Shown here: positions 8,946 through 21,740 of the stretch, in pieces | Numbering within the stretch: position 1 is the stretch's first letter | Layout: every line of letters begins with the position of its first letter | Origin: Gnetum montanum | Taxonomy: Eukaryota; Streptophyta; Gnetopsida; Gnetales; Gnetaceae | DNA: 64,000 nt | Assembly (NCBI GenBank): GCA_015680685.1 | Contig: MNCI01033300.1 | Coordinates: forward strand, 175,523 to 239,522 | Direction: 5' to 3' | Translations under genes and position numbers: made by a program | The notes under the pieces: generated by a model | The model's database searches: none | What the model was told of the DNA's origin: nothing | Seen by the model: only the letters and a program-made list of their open reading frames with translations

Positions 8946-11415
8946 ACATTATTTTACCCACTTTTTTTGTTCAATGAGAATCAAGACTAAATGTAGTCTA
9001 GACATTGTCACATGCTAGTTTGAGCATCAAACTCTCTAAATAAAAACATCACAAGATACATTTTTAGCTCCCAAAGGTCTCTATAAATCACTTTGGTTCA
9101 TAATCCAACCTATGAACTCTATCCTTGACAACCCTAGAAAAACTTCAAAATCAAAATTTTTCCAAGTGTTGAAGGTGACTTATTTCTAAACTAAATTCCT
9201 TAAATATCACAAAGGGAAATTCCCTAAAAACATCTTCATAAGATACCTTTTCAACCTTTTGAGGCATCCAAGGATCATCTATGATTCTGACTTCATTTTT
9301 GATGATTCTGAAAAAATTGATAACTAGCATTAGCATCAATGTCTCTACTAAAAACACCATTTCTAGGACCTAAAAACCTCACCAAAACTATGTTCTAACA
9401 TGCACCTTGGGTCTTTGGGGCCTAGACAACTCACCATTAATGATTTTAGCATTCTAAGCTTTAGAGAAAGGAACTTTTTTATATCATTTTTTTGACACTC
9501 TAAAAATTAACAATTTTTGTCTAAGTATGAAACATCAACAAGTTTAGGACTTCCTCTAACATCTTTGGAAGCATTTCCTATGACTCTACATTATTCTACA
9601 TCCTTAGTTTGCATCATTTCATGGAATTATAGGTCTTTCAGCACTTAGAGGATGTCATTACAACTTTTTCAAGGATTAGTTTTGGCTGGGAGTTAGAATT
9701 TTCAACATGGAAAATTGTCAAAAAAATTTCAAACTCTAGAGTCAATGTTGATGTTAATGCTAGTGCATCAGAATTCTTGTCAACATTAGCAAAACTTGCA
9801 TCAACACCCCAAAACAACATCTAATAACATCAATAAGATTTTGAGACCCTTGGCCTTTATCTCAATAGTCTTTGACATCAATCTTGAGGTCAAACAAAAT
9901 CCTAAGAATTCAAAAATCTGACCTAGGTAAAAAAACTAAAAATTTCACTAAGTATGAGTATCACCATTTTCAAAAATTCATAAAATGGCATCATTGGCCT
10001 TCATAACTAGCATTTTGACTCATCCCCAAGCTTCTCACATTCCTCAACATTGTTTTAACATCATTTTGACTAATTTCGATGGTACTTAAGGTTTCTTAAG
10101 AGTTTTGAGATTAGACTCAAAATGGTGGTAAAAAATTTTCTAAGTACATAGCTCATGTTAACACTAATGTTAATGTTAGCACCATTTGTGCTCATGACAT
10201 CTAATCACAATGACCAAGCTCTATATCTAACATTCTCTTCTAGCCTCACTACTTCCTTGGTCTCATCTTAGCATCATTTAGCATTAGTTTGGAGGTCAAA
10301 AAAAGGTCCAAAATGCAAAAAACTAACACTCAACAAAATGGCAAAATTTCTTTTAAGTGTTGGTAATGTTGACACTAACATTGGTGTCAACATCAGCTTC
10401 ACCTCATCAAGTTTGAGCATCACCAAAAGTAATGATTAAGCTTGCTATTTATGAACTCAAGATCAACTTTCGCCAAACTAAACTTAACTTTGAGTTCAAT
10501 TTTAGCAACCCTAACTTGAATTTGAATCCTTTTGGCCTATAAATATAAGTCCAAAACATGAATTTGAGGTCAGTTTCTTGATATTTAAGAGTACTTGTTA
10601 GATTTTAGAAGATTAAAAGCATGAACACCTGTTACCATTGCAACACCTACATGATCCATAGCCACCTTTTGCATCCTTAACATCACTTCCAAAGAGAATT
10701 TTCAAACGTCTATTACATATTTTAGAGTTGAAATTTTTTCAACTCCAACATCGGCAATAGGATTGTTCATCAAAATAGTCATTTTTTATCCCAAAATTAT
10801 TTTTGGATCATATATGTAGCTTCTCCATCCATATTCTTATCCTCCAAATGTTCAATTTCATCCTATAAGTCCATAATTTTGTTAATATTTGAGTTTTTGC
10901 TATCAATTTCATATCACTTACGCTTTTAGTTTATCTCTTATAGTTTGGTCCTTCTCAAAGGCAATACCCCTCGTTTTGTCAATAAAGCATTTTCTTTATT
11001 TGGGAAGGGATTTGGGACCTTTTCCCCTATATCATGGTCCTAATATATTAATATTTTATGCTCTTTTACTTATAATTTCTACTTAGTTTTCATTATATCA
11101 CTCATGATCTATTCTATAACTAGTCTATTTTTTGGGAGTTTATACTTAGTTATTTTTTTAACGATTTACACTTAGCCATCTTTGACATTAAAATATTTTT
11201 TTTATCACTCCTCTATCATTCCTTGTTCATGTACAATAGGCTAAGTCCATATTTTATTACAGGCTTCATGCCTCTTCATTTCATAATAATTGAGATATCA
11301 AGGGTTATATCGATCAAAAGATCATTTATGGTCATGTGCAAAGTATTTCAACACTTAGTTCATGAAGGTATCCTTATTAGAGTGTAAAGAACATTTTTTC
11401 AGGAATAGGCATGTG
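8946..11415. other. About 2.5 kb present only in C2, between RT and protease
   Basis: In C3 the reverse-transcriptase start and the protease linker are adjacent (62280-62470). In C2 the corresponding words are separated by this block. It is AT-rich, with frequent TTAATGTT/AACATTAA-type words (9700-9760, 10150-10200, 10365-10400) and no frame longer than about 70 codons. I recognise no domain and could not find clear ends or a target duplication. An old inserted element, or element-specific DNA lost from C3, are both possible. Confidence 0.45.
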
Positions 11416-12470
11416 CATAAATCAATACTTATCATTTCATCATATGACCAAGCAAAGGTTATTGACAATTTTTTCACCATCCTAACAACTTTTTCTTTTG
11501 TTCTTTCATGAGTTGAACATTTATAATTACCAATTTACCATTTTCTAGGAACATGTACCTAATTGATGCTAGTAATATTTTTTAGTTTAAGAGACTCTAA
11601 TTTAAAAATTTCTAGAATCTTCAAATCTCCCCAAACCATATCTACTTCTTATTGATTCTTTGCATGGTAGAGTTAGTGTTTGAGCTATTCCATTTCATTC
11701 ATTCAATCAATGTAGGCACTTGTTGAGGCTTTTACTAATTTCATCCATATTGTAGAATTATAGTTTTCTTCTAAAATTAACCATTTGATGTCATCCTACT
11801 TTGTGATCACTATGTATAGGCACCTTTGTATATTTACTAGTTTCGCAAATTACTTTCATGTTACAATAGTTCTACTTATGATAGTTCATATTTTTTGCAT
11901 GTAGTTACACCTTGTATCATTGTACATAATGCATAAAACTCTCTTCTTCTTTATCAATTCATGTTCATTATTCTTAGACATTTTTAAGTATAGGTCTCTA
12001 ATTGCCTACTTAGCATTAATTGTGCTTATCCAAGCTCTCCCCATGATGATGGGAAATCCCCCTTATGGTTGTTGACATGAAGTACCAAGAAATCAACAGA
12101 ATATGATCAACCATTAATAGTGGTCACAATATCTTCTACTTGTCCCAAGTGAATGGATGGACTAGTTACAAGTTCCAATCTAATGTTGCATTTTTTAGGT
12201 AGTCATAAGTTTCATGCTTTATACATCTCTTGATAAATTAAATTAAATTTGGAACTTGAATTTTGTAGAGCCTTACATGGTGCCTTTCCTATGATTTACA
12301 AATAAATCAAGGGACTTCATGGATTAGTTATTTTTTAGGAAAGATGTGTTGCTTTTATCAAGTCTAGAATAGCATCAATAAGCATGAAAGTTTGTACATT
12401 TAAAGCACTTTGGTTTGAAGATACCTTAGATGTTGTTTAAGAGGTTGCTTGCATGGAATTCATAGCCACA
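11416..12470 (-). pseudogene. Protease and linker remnant of C2
   Basis: The linker (11420-11800) and protease (11960-12400) follow the C1 and C3 versions in order. The best landmark is near 12035-12060, where the minus strand encodes the GDFPIIMGRAW-type C-terminal motif. The active-site block is at about 12230-12290. Interrupted by stops. Confidence 0.6.
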
Positions 12471-12479
12471 AATGCCTAC

Positions 12480-14890
12480 AAAACCTTGGGTGGATTACCT
12501 AGCCTAAAAAATGATCGTTTCCAAGACTTGTACTCAAAATAGCTTGAGTTATCATCCACTTGCAAGTTTACATCTCTAGTGGCATTCCACTATTGAGGTA
12601 TGGAGGAATTTATCCTTGCATTGATGGAGCATGTAGCAAAATATTTGAGGCATGAGGTCGAGAGTATTTTAGAGGAGCAGAAGCATAGGTGGAAGGAGAC
12701 TCAACATGTGGCATGGTAGGCCTATGATACTTCAAAGGGTAATAATGATGAGCAAAAATATATGTGGTAGAGTCACTAAGAGATACAATTTGCTACACAT
12801 AATACTCTTATGGATTAGGTTGCATATACAAATATTATTGTCTTGGTGTGGCATCTCTCATGACTATGAGTTTTGTTGGTAATACTCTTAAGATTAAGGT
12901 GGAGCCCCACTTGAGTAATATTATTACTAGTGATAGGGCTGCCTATAGTTTCCTTGAGGATAAGGAAACCTCCTTGGTGTCTATCTTTTAACAAACTTTA
13001 AATTTAAGGCATAAGTCTTAAACTTCTAAAGATGTGACATAACTAGACAGTAATCCTTTGTATGTTCATATTGGTAAAATTTCACAACCATTATCATCAA
13101 ATTTCAAGTCTACAACCTCCTTAACTATATATCATTTTCCTTTATATTAATAATAGTCATTTCCTATTTCTTTTTTCTTTGTTTTATTTTTTTTCTTGGC
13201 TCTTCTTTACTTGACTCTCTCCTTCATAATCTTAAGTATTATTTGGAACTTTTCATCCATGGCATCCTACATCTTACCAACCATAGCCAAAATTTTAGTA
13301 ATATATTGTGGATTTATAAGGTCTTTCTCTATATTATCTTCTCCAATGATGCTCCTTCATCAGGTTCAAAGAGATTAATCTCATTTTTGTAAATAGATGA
13401 GTCTCTATTGTACTCCTTTCTACTTTCACTCTTTGTATGTTCTCCTTCTTCTTTTGTCACTTGATTAATGAGCCTTTAAAATTGAAGAAATCTTATCTCT
13501 AACAATCTTCCTTGGGTGTAGAGCTCAAGAGTTTTTTTTATTTTATTTTTTGAGTTCATATATGATGTGGCATAACTATTTCCTTTGAGAGAAGCCATGA
13601 CCTAGATAGATATGAAGTATGAAGTAGTACCTTCCCAAGTTTACATCAAAGGATTCATGATTAGTACATTTAGACATCCTATAGTATATTTGGTACTTAT
13701 GATTAAATAACTCCAACATTATACTTCATCTTCTAATTGATTTCAGTTCTAAGGACTAGTACCTACTTTTTACTTCTTTGATAAGCATCCTTGGAAAGAG
13801 CTTTAGCTTCAACCAATTATTTTCAATATTCTACAAGGAATATGCATCATAGAAGACTTGCAAGCGATGTTGTGGATCTATGTTGTAGCCTCCCTCAAAT
13901 TTAGAAATGTTGTTCATGTCAAACTATTTGATTCAACTATCCCTCAAATGCCTAGTAGGGATATAAATTGCCTCTCAAATATTTATCATACTTCTTATGA
14001 TAAGAAATAATTCATTATAATCCTCATAGTCCCTATCATGATCACATCTTCCTTGGTGTTATTTGATGTGCCTTTGTTTATGGTGATGCCCTTCTTCTAG
14101 TTCACATCTACCGTCTCTATGATCATATTTACAATGGTCCATTCCATTGTCTTCACCTTTCTTATGATTGTTTTCCCTCCTATCTTAGTTACATTCACCC
14201 TTGTAAGAGCTTGACAATGATGATGAAGAAGATGGAGGTAAAGAACTATGAGAGTTATGGTGGGTTCCTCTTATTTTTTAATCATTTTGATGCTTTCTTG
14301 GTTATCTATTAGAAGATCTTGACTTTGAGGTTTTGCTCATTCTAGGTCCTATTCTCTCCTTGCCTTGGTTGCTCACCAAGGCTAAATGTAGCCATGGACT
14401 ATTCATGTCATCTCTATAAGGGATGAAAGATTTTGATGTTGAGATCTACTAGATTGGTATTCAATATCCTATTTTTCTAACTATGATGTTAAGTGAATAG
14501 GAGCCCCCTCTCCTTTGGAAGCCTCATAGTGATCCTTCATAAATCTATCTTTGCAAAACTGGGTCTCTAAGGATTGATAAATCCTAGATATTTCATAAGT
14601 CATTTTCTAGTCTAGAGTTGCTACTTTCCATAGTTTCATCAATGCTTCCATGAACATTAATTACACTACTCAATTAGGTGGTAACACAATGTTGCCCTCC
14701 AGGTCTCTTCATTGCAATTGTCCATCTTAATAAAGAATAAAGGTGAAATTTGGATAGTATGGGGTTTGGATGCTTGTAGACAACTTTTATTTGCTATGGC
14801 ATGTTGACTCTTTGTGGTTCTATAACATGTTCTAGTTGAATCATCCATAGGAGGGGAATTTACCTTGTATGAATAAGACATCTTTTAGCT
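12480..14890 (-). pseudogene. gag remnant of C2
   Basis: Ordered matches to C1 gag: the N-terminal WRATLCYHLI-like segment (14666-14750; C1 has WRDLEGN), an Arg/His-rich linker (14020-14290), the Retrotrans_gag core (about 13500-13900) and a CCHC-like knuckle near 13045-13090 whose first half is shifted by one base relative to the second. The conserved coding block that yields VVGDAT in the other copies lies near 12840-12870. No frame is open across any domain. Confidence 0.6.
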
Positions 14891-15000
14891 TATAACTGTA
14901 TCTTAGAATAAAATAATATTATATTTTTTAGACGATAAATCATGTTAAGCTCTAATAGCAATATTTGAATAATATTAACTATCTAAAATACTAGCATTAA

Positions 15001-15018
15001 TCCTTGTTAATGATGTCA
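15001..15018 (-). promoter_or_regulatory. Decayed primer-binding site of C2
   Basis: Plus strand TCCTTGTTAATGATGTCA, beside the LTR. It differs from the tRNA-Asp end at about eight positions, seven of them transitions. Recognised mainly from its position. Confidence 0.5.
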
Positions 15019-15019
15019 A

Positions 15020-15885
15020 TGATGAGTAGCAAAGTAACTCTACACCCAATCATACAAATCATAAGTGCTTATGCATGATTCGATTGAATTTCATGATAGG
15101 AAACCAGTTGGATGTCCTAGATGATCAAGTGCTAAGTTGCTAATCATTATTTTCCTAATCATACTTGTGTGGGATCGAGTTGTATAATTAAGTATGATTG
15201 AGGCATATGAATGGATTTCATTATTATTAAAATATTAAAAATATTAACATATTAAAGTATAATCTAATTATTATAAATGTAAGAAATAAATCTAATCTAG
15301 TCTAAGTATAGAACATCCATTCCTAACTTTCTATACACATCCTAAAGATGTGTTAACACTGCCAAGTTACAAAGTGTTTCACTACTAGGCATACCAAGTG
15401 ATTCACCACTAGGATTACTAAGTATTAGTACATTTATGCTTGAAATTAGTCGTACTCATGCAAATTTACTAGGCACAATGAAATAAAATATTTAACTAAT
15501 TACATGAAAAGTACATGAACAATTAAAGTAAATTGCAATAAAGTAAAGTAAATTACTAGGCTAAGTGCTACAATGAATAGAAAAAATTTTGATTCCATTT
15601 CCATCATGCCAGTGTGTCCAAGTACAATAGGTACTCGAATAAAACTTTGTACAATCTATTCATATTGTGAGTACTTGATGACAAAATTCTAACTTTTACA
15701 AAAGGAAACTACAAGATTTTAGCTAGCTAATTAAACCAAATGGTGCCATAAAATGTGGTGGATATGTGCATTTATATAACCATTTATGAGGCTTACATTA
15801 ATGTTGCTGCATTGATAAAGCTAGAGCTACATTGATGCTAATGCATTAATACAACTGACTAAAATGATGTTCATTAGAGGTTATT
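15020..15885 (-). repeat. 5' LTR of C2 (TGATGAG family)
   Basis: Starts TGATGAGTAGC and follows the family LTR through the CTACACCCAATCATACAA and TACTAGGCATACCAAG words. A TATA-like ATTTATATAAC lies at 15770-15780. The right end is uncertain (near GATGTTCATTA, about 15885) because the U3 end has diverged. Confidence 0.7.
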
Positions 15886-16853
15886 GTTAAGACCTGGATG
15901 AGTAACTTATTTGGGGTCATAAAGATAATACAATGTTAGAAGTTATCTTATTCTAAGACATGTTGATATATTATTTTGATTGTAAGGATAACTAAGACCT
16001 ATCATTTAGAGATTCCTAAATAAAATATAAAATATTTGAATTTTTTAAACATTTGTGACATTTTGACTTAAAAAAATTTTGAATATTTAATTGAAAACCT
16101 TTATCTAACCTATATCCTAAGACTTTTGGCCCAAAACTTTTATGCTCCATCAATAGGAAAATAAAATAATCTTTCTTATTTAAGGAGTTTTGACTCCTCC
16201 TACATGTTAGTGAAGAGATCTTAGACTAGTAATGAAATTGCTAGAAGAAGGATATGAATCAAAAGATGGATCAATTATGTACAATATGGAACTTCAAAAC
16301 TTGAAAAATAACTTTTGTATATTTGGTATTTTTGTAGAATAGAAACGTTATACACTTTTTACATATTTAAGTCATGCACTACTTTTATGAATAAATAATA
16401 AAGTGTGATAAATATGAAATTCCCATCTATGCCAATTAGTTAATGAAGTTGTAAAAATCATTTTTCATTTCAACATGTGTTATATGTTTAGAAAAATATA
16501 TATATATATATTATTAATTATTGTTTGTTATTATTTACTTTGATCAACTACAAATATGAATATCTCTATTTTAGATGTTCGATTGAGACAAAACAAGTAT
16601 TTTTTGGAATCATCTTTTGCGTACTTTTTAAATATATAATTTATTCTATTTTTTGACATCTACGTTTTGTTGGTTATACTAATTTTCATTTTTCTTTAAA
16701 TTAATTTTATTTAATAATTTATTTAAGTACTAAAAATTTTTGTCAAGCTATATTACTCTATTTATTTATACTTCTAATTGATAATTTTTATTCATTAAAT
16801 TATTATTATTAAACTTAGTAAACCAAGATGAAATTGAGATCCTTTGGGTTTTT
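15886..16853. other. No feature recognised
   Basis: AT-rich DNA without a useful reading frame. A short (TA)n tract lies at about 16496-16512. May be flanking DNA into which C2 and the solo LTR inserted. Confidence 0.4.
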
Positions 16854-16858
16854 TAGCA

Positions 16859-17704
16859 TGATGAACAACGAGTACCCCTACGCTCAACCATATGAATCAC
16901 AAGCGTTCACGTGCAATCTTGTTGAATTCTATGCATGGGACTAGTTGTGGCATCTAAATCCTTATGTCTTGATCATAGTTTGTTGTCTTCCCACTTGGAC
17001 TAGTGGTAGCTTTATCATGTATGATTTAGTCTAGAGTGGGGCATATGATTCTTGATGTTGTTTCAGCCTTGTGCTACTCCTAACAATAATAAGAAAATCA
17101 ATTATTTAACTAATTAACAATGGAAAGTAAATTCTAAACTAGCTTACATGCGATGAGTATTGATTCCTAACCTTTCGTACATGCCTGGGACCTTGTGCAA
17201 CTACTGCTAGGATTACCAAGCATATTGTTACTAGGTGTACCAAACAATAACACTACTGGGTTACCAAGTAATTACACTTAAGCACTTGCAATTAGTCGTA
17301 CTCGTTTTGTGTAATGATAGAAACAATAAATGATAATCATTAACTAAGGAAAATAATGAGCATTTAAGTAATTAACAATAATAAAGCTAAGTGAATGTTG
17401 CAATGATGGAAGTACTCTTGATCTTTATTCTTGAACATGTAACGTGTCCAAGTACATCACACTCGATTAAGGATGTCGTACAATCACTTAACATCACACC
17501 GCAAGCATGCACTAGAAACAAACTAACAAAACTTCTCTATGTCTACATCTAAAATCTATCTACAAACTATGCATCCAAGCATTACATTATAGGCTAGCAT
17601 GGATGAGGTGATATCAAATCCCCAACATCAAAGGTTGTGCCCCAATATAGGATACCCAATAACACAACTCCGATATAGGAGCCCTTCTAAAACATGAATC
17701 ATCA
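16859..17704 (-). repeat. Solo LTR of the TGATGAG family with target duplication
   Basis: Starts TGATGAAC and ends AATCATCA, flanked on both sides by TAGCA (16854-16858 and 17705-17709). Internal words (ACCCCTACGCTCAACCATA, GCTAGGATTACCAAGC, TCCAAGTACATCACACTC) are those of the LTRs at 3814 and 29934. No primer-binding site or internal region adjoins it, so this is the product of LTR-LTR recombination. About 846 bp. Confidence 0.9.
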
Positions 17705-17709
17705 TAGCA

Positions 17710-18407
17710 TTTCTATTAGTTATTTATAGAATGTTATAGATAATTAATAAGGGTGTTATAGCTAATATGAAAGTTGATTTTTTTTATATATTTGAAGCAT
17801 TATCTAGATTTTGATGATAGTTGAAAATCATTGGAATTCTTAAGATTCAATTAATGTTTGATCCAATAATTTTGTTAGTATAATTATTTAGACATATCAC
17901 CATGGCTATTATCTTAGTGATTTGGATATTCCCTTTTTATACTATTGTACATGATAAAAAAAAAGCATAGTTAGCAAGTTCATTAAGAATGTGATATGTA
18001 ATGTAAATGTAGAGATCAATGAAATGACTTTGTGTAAAGTTGTTTTATCAAGAAGGAGCCTAAAGCTCTTTGAATAAATTTCAAGGTAATGAAACATATC
18101 TTCTTTGTAGGTATGAGACTATGTCAAGTTTGTAACTGTTAGACCTTAAGGAGGCAATTCAAGAAATGCCTTGTTATTGCTAGCCTTTTAGGTTTACATA
18201 GTCCCTTGCTTTACAAAGGTGGACTACTTGAGAACACTCTTCATTAATCTTGCATACTAAGCAAGTCATAGGAGAGGGACATATGAAAGTTTTGTGATGG
18301 TATCCTTCTTAACCTAGGTGCAAGGTATTACCTAAGATCTCTAGTTGTTCGACATTGAAATAAGTCTAACATTCATGATCCCAAAATTAGTTTTAATAGA
18401 ATTATTA
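17710..18407. other. No feature recognised
   Basis: AT-rich sequence between the solo LTR and the truncated C3 LTR. No reading frame or repeat identified. Confidence 0.4.
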
Positions 18408-18412
18408 AGTAG

Positions 18413-19125
18413 TGATGAGCAGTGAGTAGACCCTACACCCAACCATACGAATCAGCATTCATGTGTGATTTGGTCAAATTTTGTGGACTTATAGCCTTCT
18501 AAGTACACTGGTCTCAAGGAAGTAAAACTAACCATTACAATCGTTGTCTTCCCAATTACACTTGTGAAATGCAAAGGTATGATTAAGTGCAATTGAGGCA
18601 TATGATTTTTATCATTTTCTAAATTTTGTGTTTGAAATCACCTAAGGATAAAGAATAATGAATAAAAATAAAATAATTAAATTGCTAATTTAGTCTAACT
18701 AGCTACACCTAACTAATCCTAACATAAGCATTTGTTCCCACTTGCCATACACATCTTCAACATGTTTAATGCTACTGGGTTACCAAACATTAAGTGTTAC
18801 TACAATTACCAAGCGTCAAGTATATGCTTGAAGTTTTCATACTTATGTGCTTAATTAATCACTATTTAATCTAGCTTAATTTAGGTTAATTACTTAAAGT
18901 GTTAAGGAAATTGCATAAAATATTAAATGCATAAATAAACAATTAATCTATTTCAAAGTATTGCAAGGTTTATTAGAAAGCTCATCCTTATTGTCGCACA
19001 TACTATCATGCTCAAGTATAACAGTGCTTGAATAAAGACTCGTACACTCCTTAACTCGTACTGTAGGCTCTCAGAAAAATATTCAAACTTTCAAATAATA
19101 AAACTATGAGAGCTCCACTAAGCAA
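18413..19125 (-). repeat. Truncated 3' LTR of C3
   Basis: Starts TGATGAGCAGTGAG and follows the family LTR to the AATAAAACTATGAGAGCTCCACTAAG words (about 19100). The TATA box and U3 end seen at 30655-30744 are missing. The homology breaks at about 19125, after which the start of the Met-Ala-Pro ORF follows. Five bases left of it (AGTAG, 18408-18412) would be a target duplication, but the partner is outside the window. Confidence 0.65.
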
Positions 19126-19184
19126 GCTTGAGTTAGTGTAACCTCAAGTCTTAGCAACAATCCTAATGCCTCATCTCAATGGGA

Positions 19185-19379
19185 TTGTTTCGTTATAACT
19201 GCTTCTTCAGAAATCTATTAAACAAATTCTACTTTGGGCTCCTCCCGCAGAGGTCCCATTGCATGTGTTTCTACTGCCTACTCTTGGGCTTGCTCTTGTT
19301 ACTCCCTTCCAACTCTAGATCATTTGTCCCTTGGTTGAGATGGTCCCCCTTCCTACAGGCATTTCGATCTAGGTGCCAT
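19185..19379 (-). pseudogene. N-terminal fragment of the Met-Ala-Pro ORF in C3
   Basis: Minus strand from an ATG at 19379 begins MAPRSKCL, stop, EGGPSQPR, matching MAPKCKQ, stop, EGPAQG of the ORF in A (30928-31695), including the DNA just before the ATG (CCATCTA-AATCA). Only the Gln/Glu-rich start remains, with several stops. The rest was lost in the deletion that also removed the LTR U3 end. Confidence 0.6.
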
Positions 19380-19385
19380 CTATAA

Positions 19386-20570
19386 TCATAACATAACTAA
19401 GGATTAGCATTTAATCTATGACTTTGAAACATCTAGAATACCTTATTTCTTGGGATAGTTACACTTGGCTAAGTTGTGATTATGGCTTGTTTATTATTTT
19501 ATTATTATCTAATTAAATAGGTTACCAAAGTATGTTGGAAGGGTTTAACTCTCATAGGTTGATGATTTAATATTATTTTATTCATTAAACCCATGGAGAG
19601 TTAGAAAAATTCTGAAAAAGTTTCCATCAAAAATCTAAGGTTTGTGGTAACCACGATGTAAAGCATACCTCTGGGAGCTGTAGGACTAAAGAATGGAGAG
19701 AATCAAATAGACAATTTAAAAGTTACAAGTTGTGGAAGGCTTTGGGCTTTCAAAATTTGCAAAAACTCCCCTTACATTTGAAGCAAATGGCAAAAAATTC
19801 CTAAGTGGTAAGTGCTATTTATAGAAATTTTCCCTTGCATCAACTAGGCCTTATTGATAACGCCTAGGCAATGCAGTCAGCTGCATCGACTTGGCCTAGT
19901 TGACATGGCTATTGACCACTATTGACCAAGTTAAAATTCAAAAAATATAAGGAGTTTCTGAATGAAATTGGTGTCAAATGGAGGTCCAAAAAGCCGAAAA
20001 TACAATGTAATACATGAAGAGCATTTGAGGATTCACAAAAGATGGAGAATGATTGGAGAAATTCCTTAAGGAGCACATAGTTGGACGCAACCAATGGGGA
20101 ATGCAAAATATTTGATTATAAAAATGTCTAAGAATTAGATACTTAACAAGCCCAACTAAGAGCTATGCAAGTGGGTCCTCCCCATAGCAGGCTTATGCCC
20201 TTTTTGCCCTTGCATAACCTCAACGAAGAAGTTTGTGAGCCCCATAGTTGATTAATCGTTACAAAAAGCTAAGAACCAAAACCCAAAGAATCTACCTAAG
20301 AATTTCAACACATTAAACTAGGACATTAAACAAAAACATGAAAATCAGTAGTGAGGTGAGTTATGGAAAGCATTTGATGGATGAGATAGAGAATGGAATC
20401 AATGAACAAATCATGGTCACATGAAGTCCCTTGTGAATTTCATGGTTAAATGACCTAATAAAGTCCAACCTTAGTCTAGATTAAAACTAATCACTTTCAA
20501 TGACTTTGCATCACCAGTCTAGGACTAGTCCATCCTCTCGAGACACAAAAATGCTCCCATGGACAACCCT
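19386..20570 (-). other. 3' noncoding region of C3
   Basis: No convincing gene. Words at 20165-20230 (GGGTCCTCCCCATAGCAGGC, TTATGCCCTTTT) and 20340-20440 match A at about 51815-51860 and 51990-52090 in the same order, placing this between pol and the 3' LTR. A 65-codon minus-strand frame at 19909-20106 has no recognisable motif. Confidence 0.5.
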
Positions 20571-20575
20571 CATTC
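20571..20575. repeat. Target-site duplication of element D (CATTC; partner at 58844-58848)
   Basis: CATTC immediately left of the D 3' LTR and immediately right of its 5' LTR. Five bases is the usual duplication length for Ty3/gypsy integrases. Confidence 0.85.
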
Positions 20576-21716
20576 TATTGGCAACTATTTGGGACGCAAT
20601 CGCCAATAAGTGCCTCAAACAGGATTTAGGTGTTCACTAGTCTCTGGCAACACCAAGGCCTAGATACCTTCAAATAGACTCAGTAGTTAAATGTGAGTAT
20701 GTATTTGCTATTGTGAATGTTGAAATAGTTGGATTGCGTATAAACTATAATCAGTTATCATAAAAGAGATTCAGCCAACTTTGTAAAATACTGTGAGTTG
20801 TTAGAGATTCCTATTTTGTTCAATCACTTAGTCTATATGATCCTTATAATACCTACTTGTAACAAATAAAATCTTACAAAAACTATTTGAGAAAAACTCT
20901 ACCAATATACTCCTAATTTTCCCTAGAAAGAGAAAGTTCCACAAGAAAACTAGGAATAGAGAAAAATTTAATGGAAAGAGAAAGAAAATAAAGCATATTT
21001 GCATAAAAATCTCAAATATTTAAGCAAGGTAAACTGATATGAGGAAAAAATTTACACTAAAGTTATCCCTAATTCAATATCTATAAATTATTCAAACTTT
21101 CTAGGCTCAAACAAGCAATTTCTTAAAGACAATCCTACTATACTACCAAAAATTACTATGTAAACTACCACATATGAGTCTCTATTTTGGCTAGATAATA
21201 GTTGTCAATGATTGCATACAATAGAGCTTTTAAAGATTTGCAAATTTCTAATTGAAATACCAAGGAGATATATTTTAAAAATCAAAAAGTTATTTCAGTC
21301 CTATGAAAATACCAAAGATTTTTTGAACCCTCTAGACTATTGAATTGCTCAACTAGCTCGTCTATAGTAGAGGCTCTCTCATAGCAATCCTAATAGTAGC
21401 CTTAAATGTTGTATAATAATAAAATTTTTATTAAACTGCTCTTGAGGCTTTCCAACATGAGCTCCTTTATGGAAAATATTAACAGGCGCCTACTATCACG
21501 CAACAAAGAACTATAAAAGCAATCCAAAAATCCCAAATTTAAATGCCAAGAATAATACTACCTAAGCCACTAGCTATGCAACTAAAACAAAATAAAAAAT
21601 AATGAACTCACAGGATTAAAGAAAGTAGCCAAAATAATATTTTTAGCAAGCCATCTTCCAAGCAATTTTTAAAATGTCTTCTTGATTCTCCACCTACTGC
21701 TATGTAGCCAAAATCT

Positions 21717-21726
21717 CCTTTTATAG
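21717..21726 (-). promoter_or_regulatory. TATA box of the D LTRs
   Basis: Minus strand CTATAAAAGG, kept in the other LTR at 57236-57245. A canonical plant TATA; start of transcription expected about 30 bp toward lower coordinates. Confidence 0.65.
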
Positions 21727-21740
21727 TGGCTTCAAGGTAG

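Larger units (their letters stand above)
6190..15885 (-). mobile_element. Athila-like copy C2, heavily decayed
   Basis: Minus-strand element with 5' LTR (15020 to about 15885), decayed primer-binding site (15001-15018), gag, protease, reverse transcriptase/RNase H, integrase, a purine-rich motif (7051-7065) and 3' noncoding DNA. It is the most diverged copy: no long reading frame survives, and identity was made by comparing its order and words with C1 and C3. Relative to C3 it has lost about 0.8 kb between integrase and RNase H and gained about 2.5 kb (8946-11415) between reverse transcriptase and protease. No 3' LTR is seen; it may lie beyond the left edge if C1 inserted into this element. 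Confidence 0.75.
18413..20575 (-). mobile_element. Athila-like copy C3, 3' part (left of the D insertion)
   Basis: This segment joins the 58844-64000 segment once D is removed. It contains, toward lower coordinates, 3' noncoding DNA similar to A (51800-52100), the start of the Met-Ala-Pro ORF and a truncated 3' LTR. Continuity is shown by CATTC on both sides of D. Confidence 0.75.

Noticed and set aside
19140-19180. Possible primer-binding-site relic (minus AGGATTGTTGCTAAGAC)
   Set aside because: No LTR begins next to it and the match to the tRNA-Asp site needs gaps.
20579-20607. Plus-strand TTGGCAACTATTTGGGACG resembling a primer-binding site
   Set aside because: It lies inside the D LTR end as part of an inverted repeat, and all D genes and the polypurine tract point the other way.
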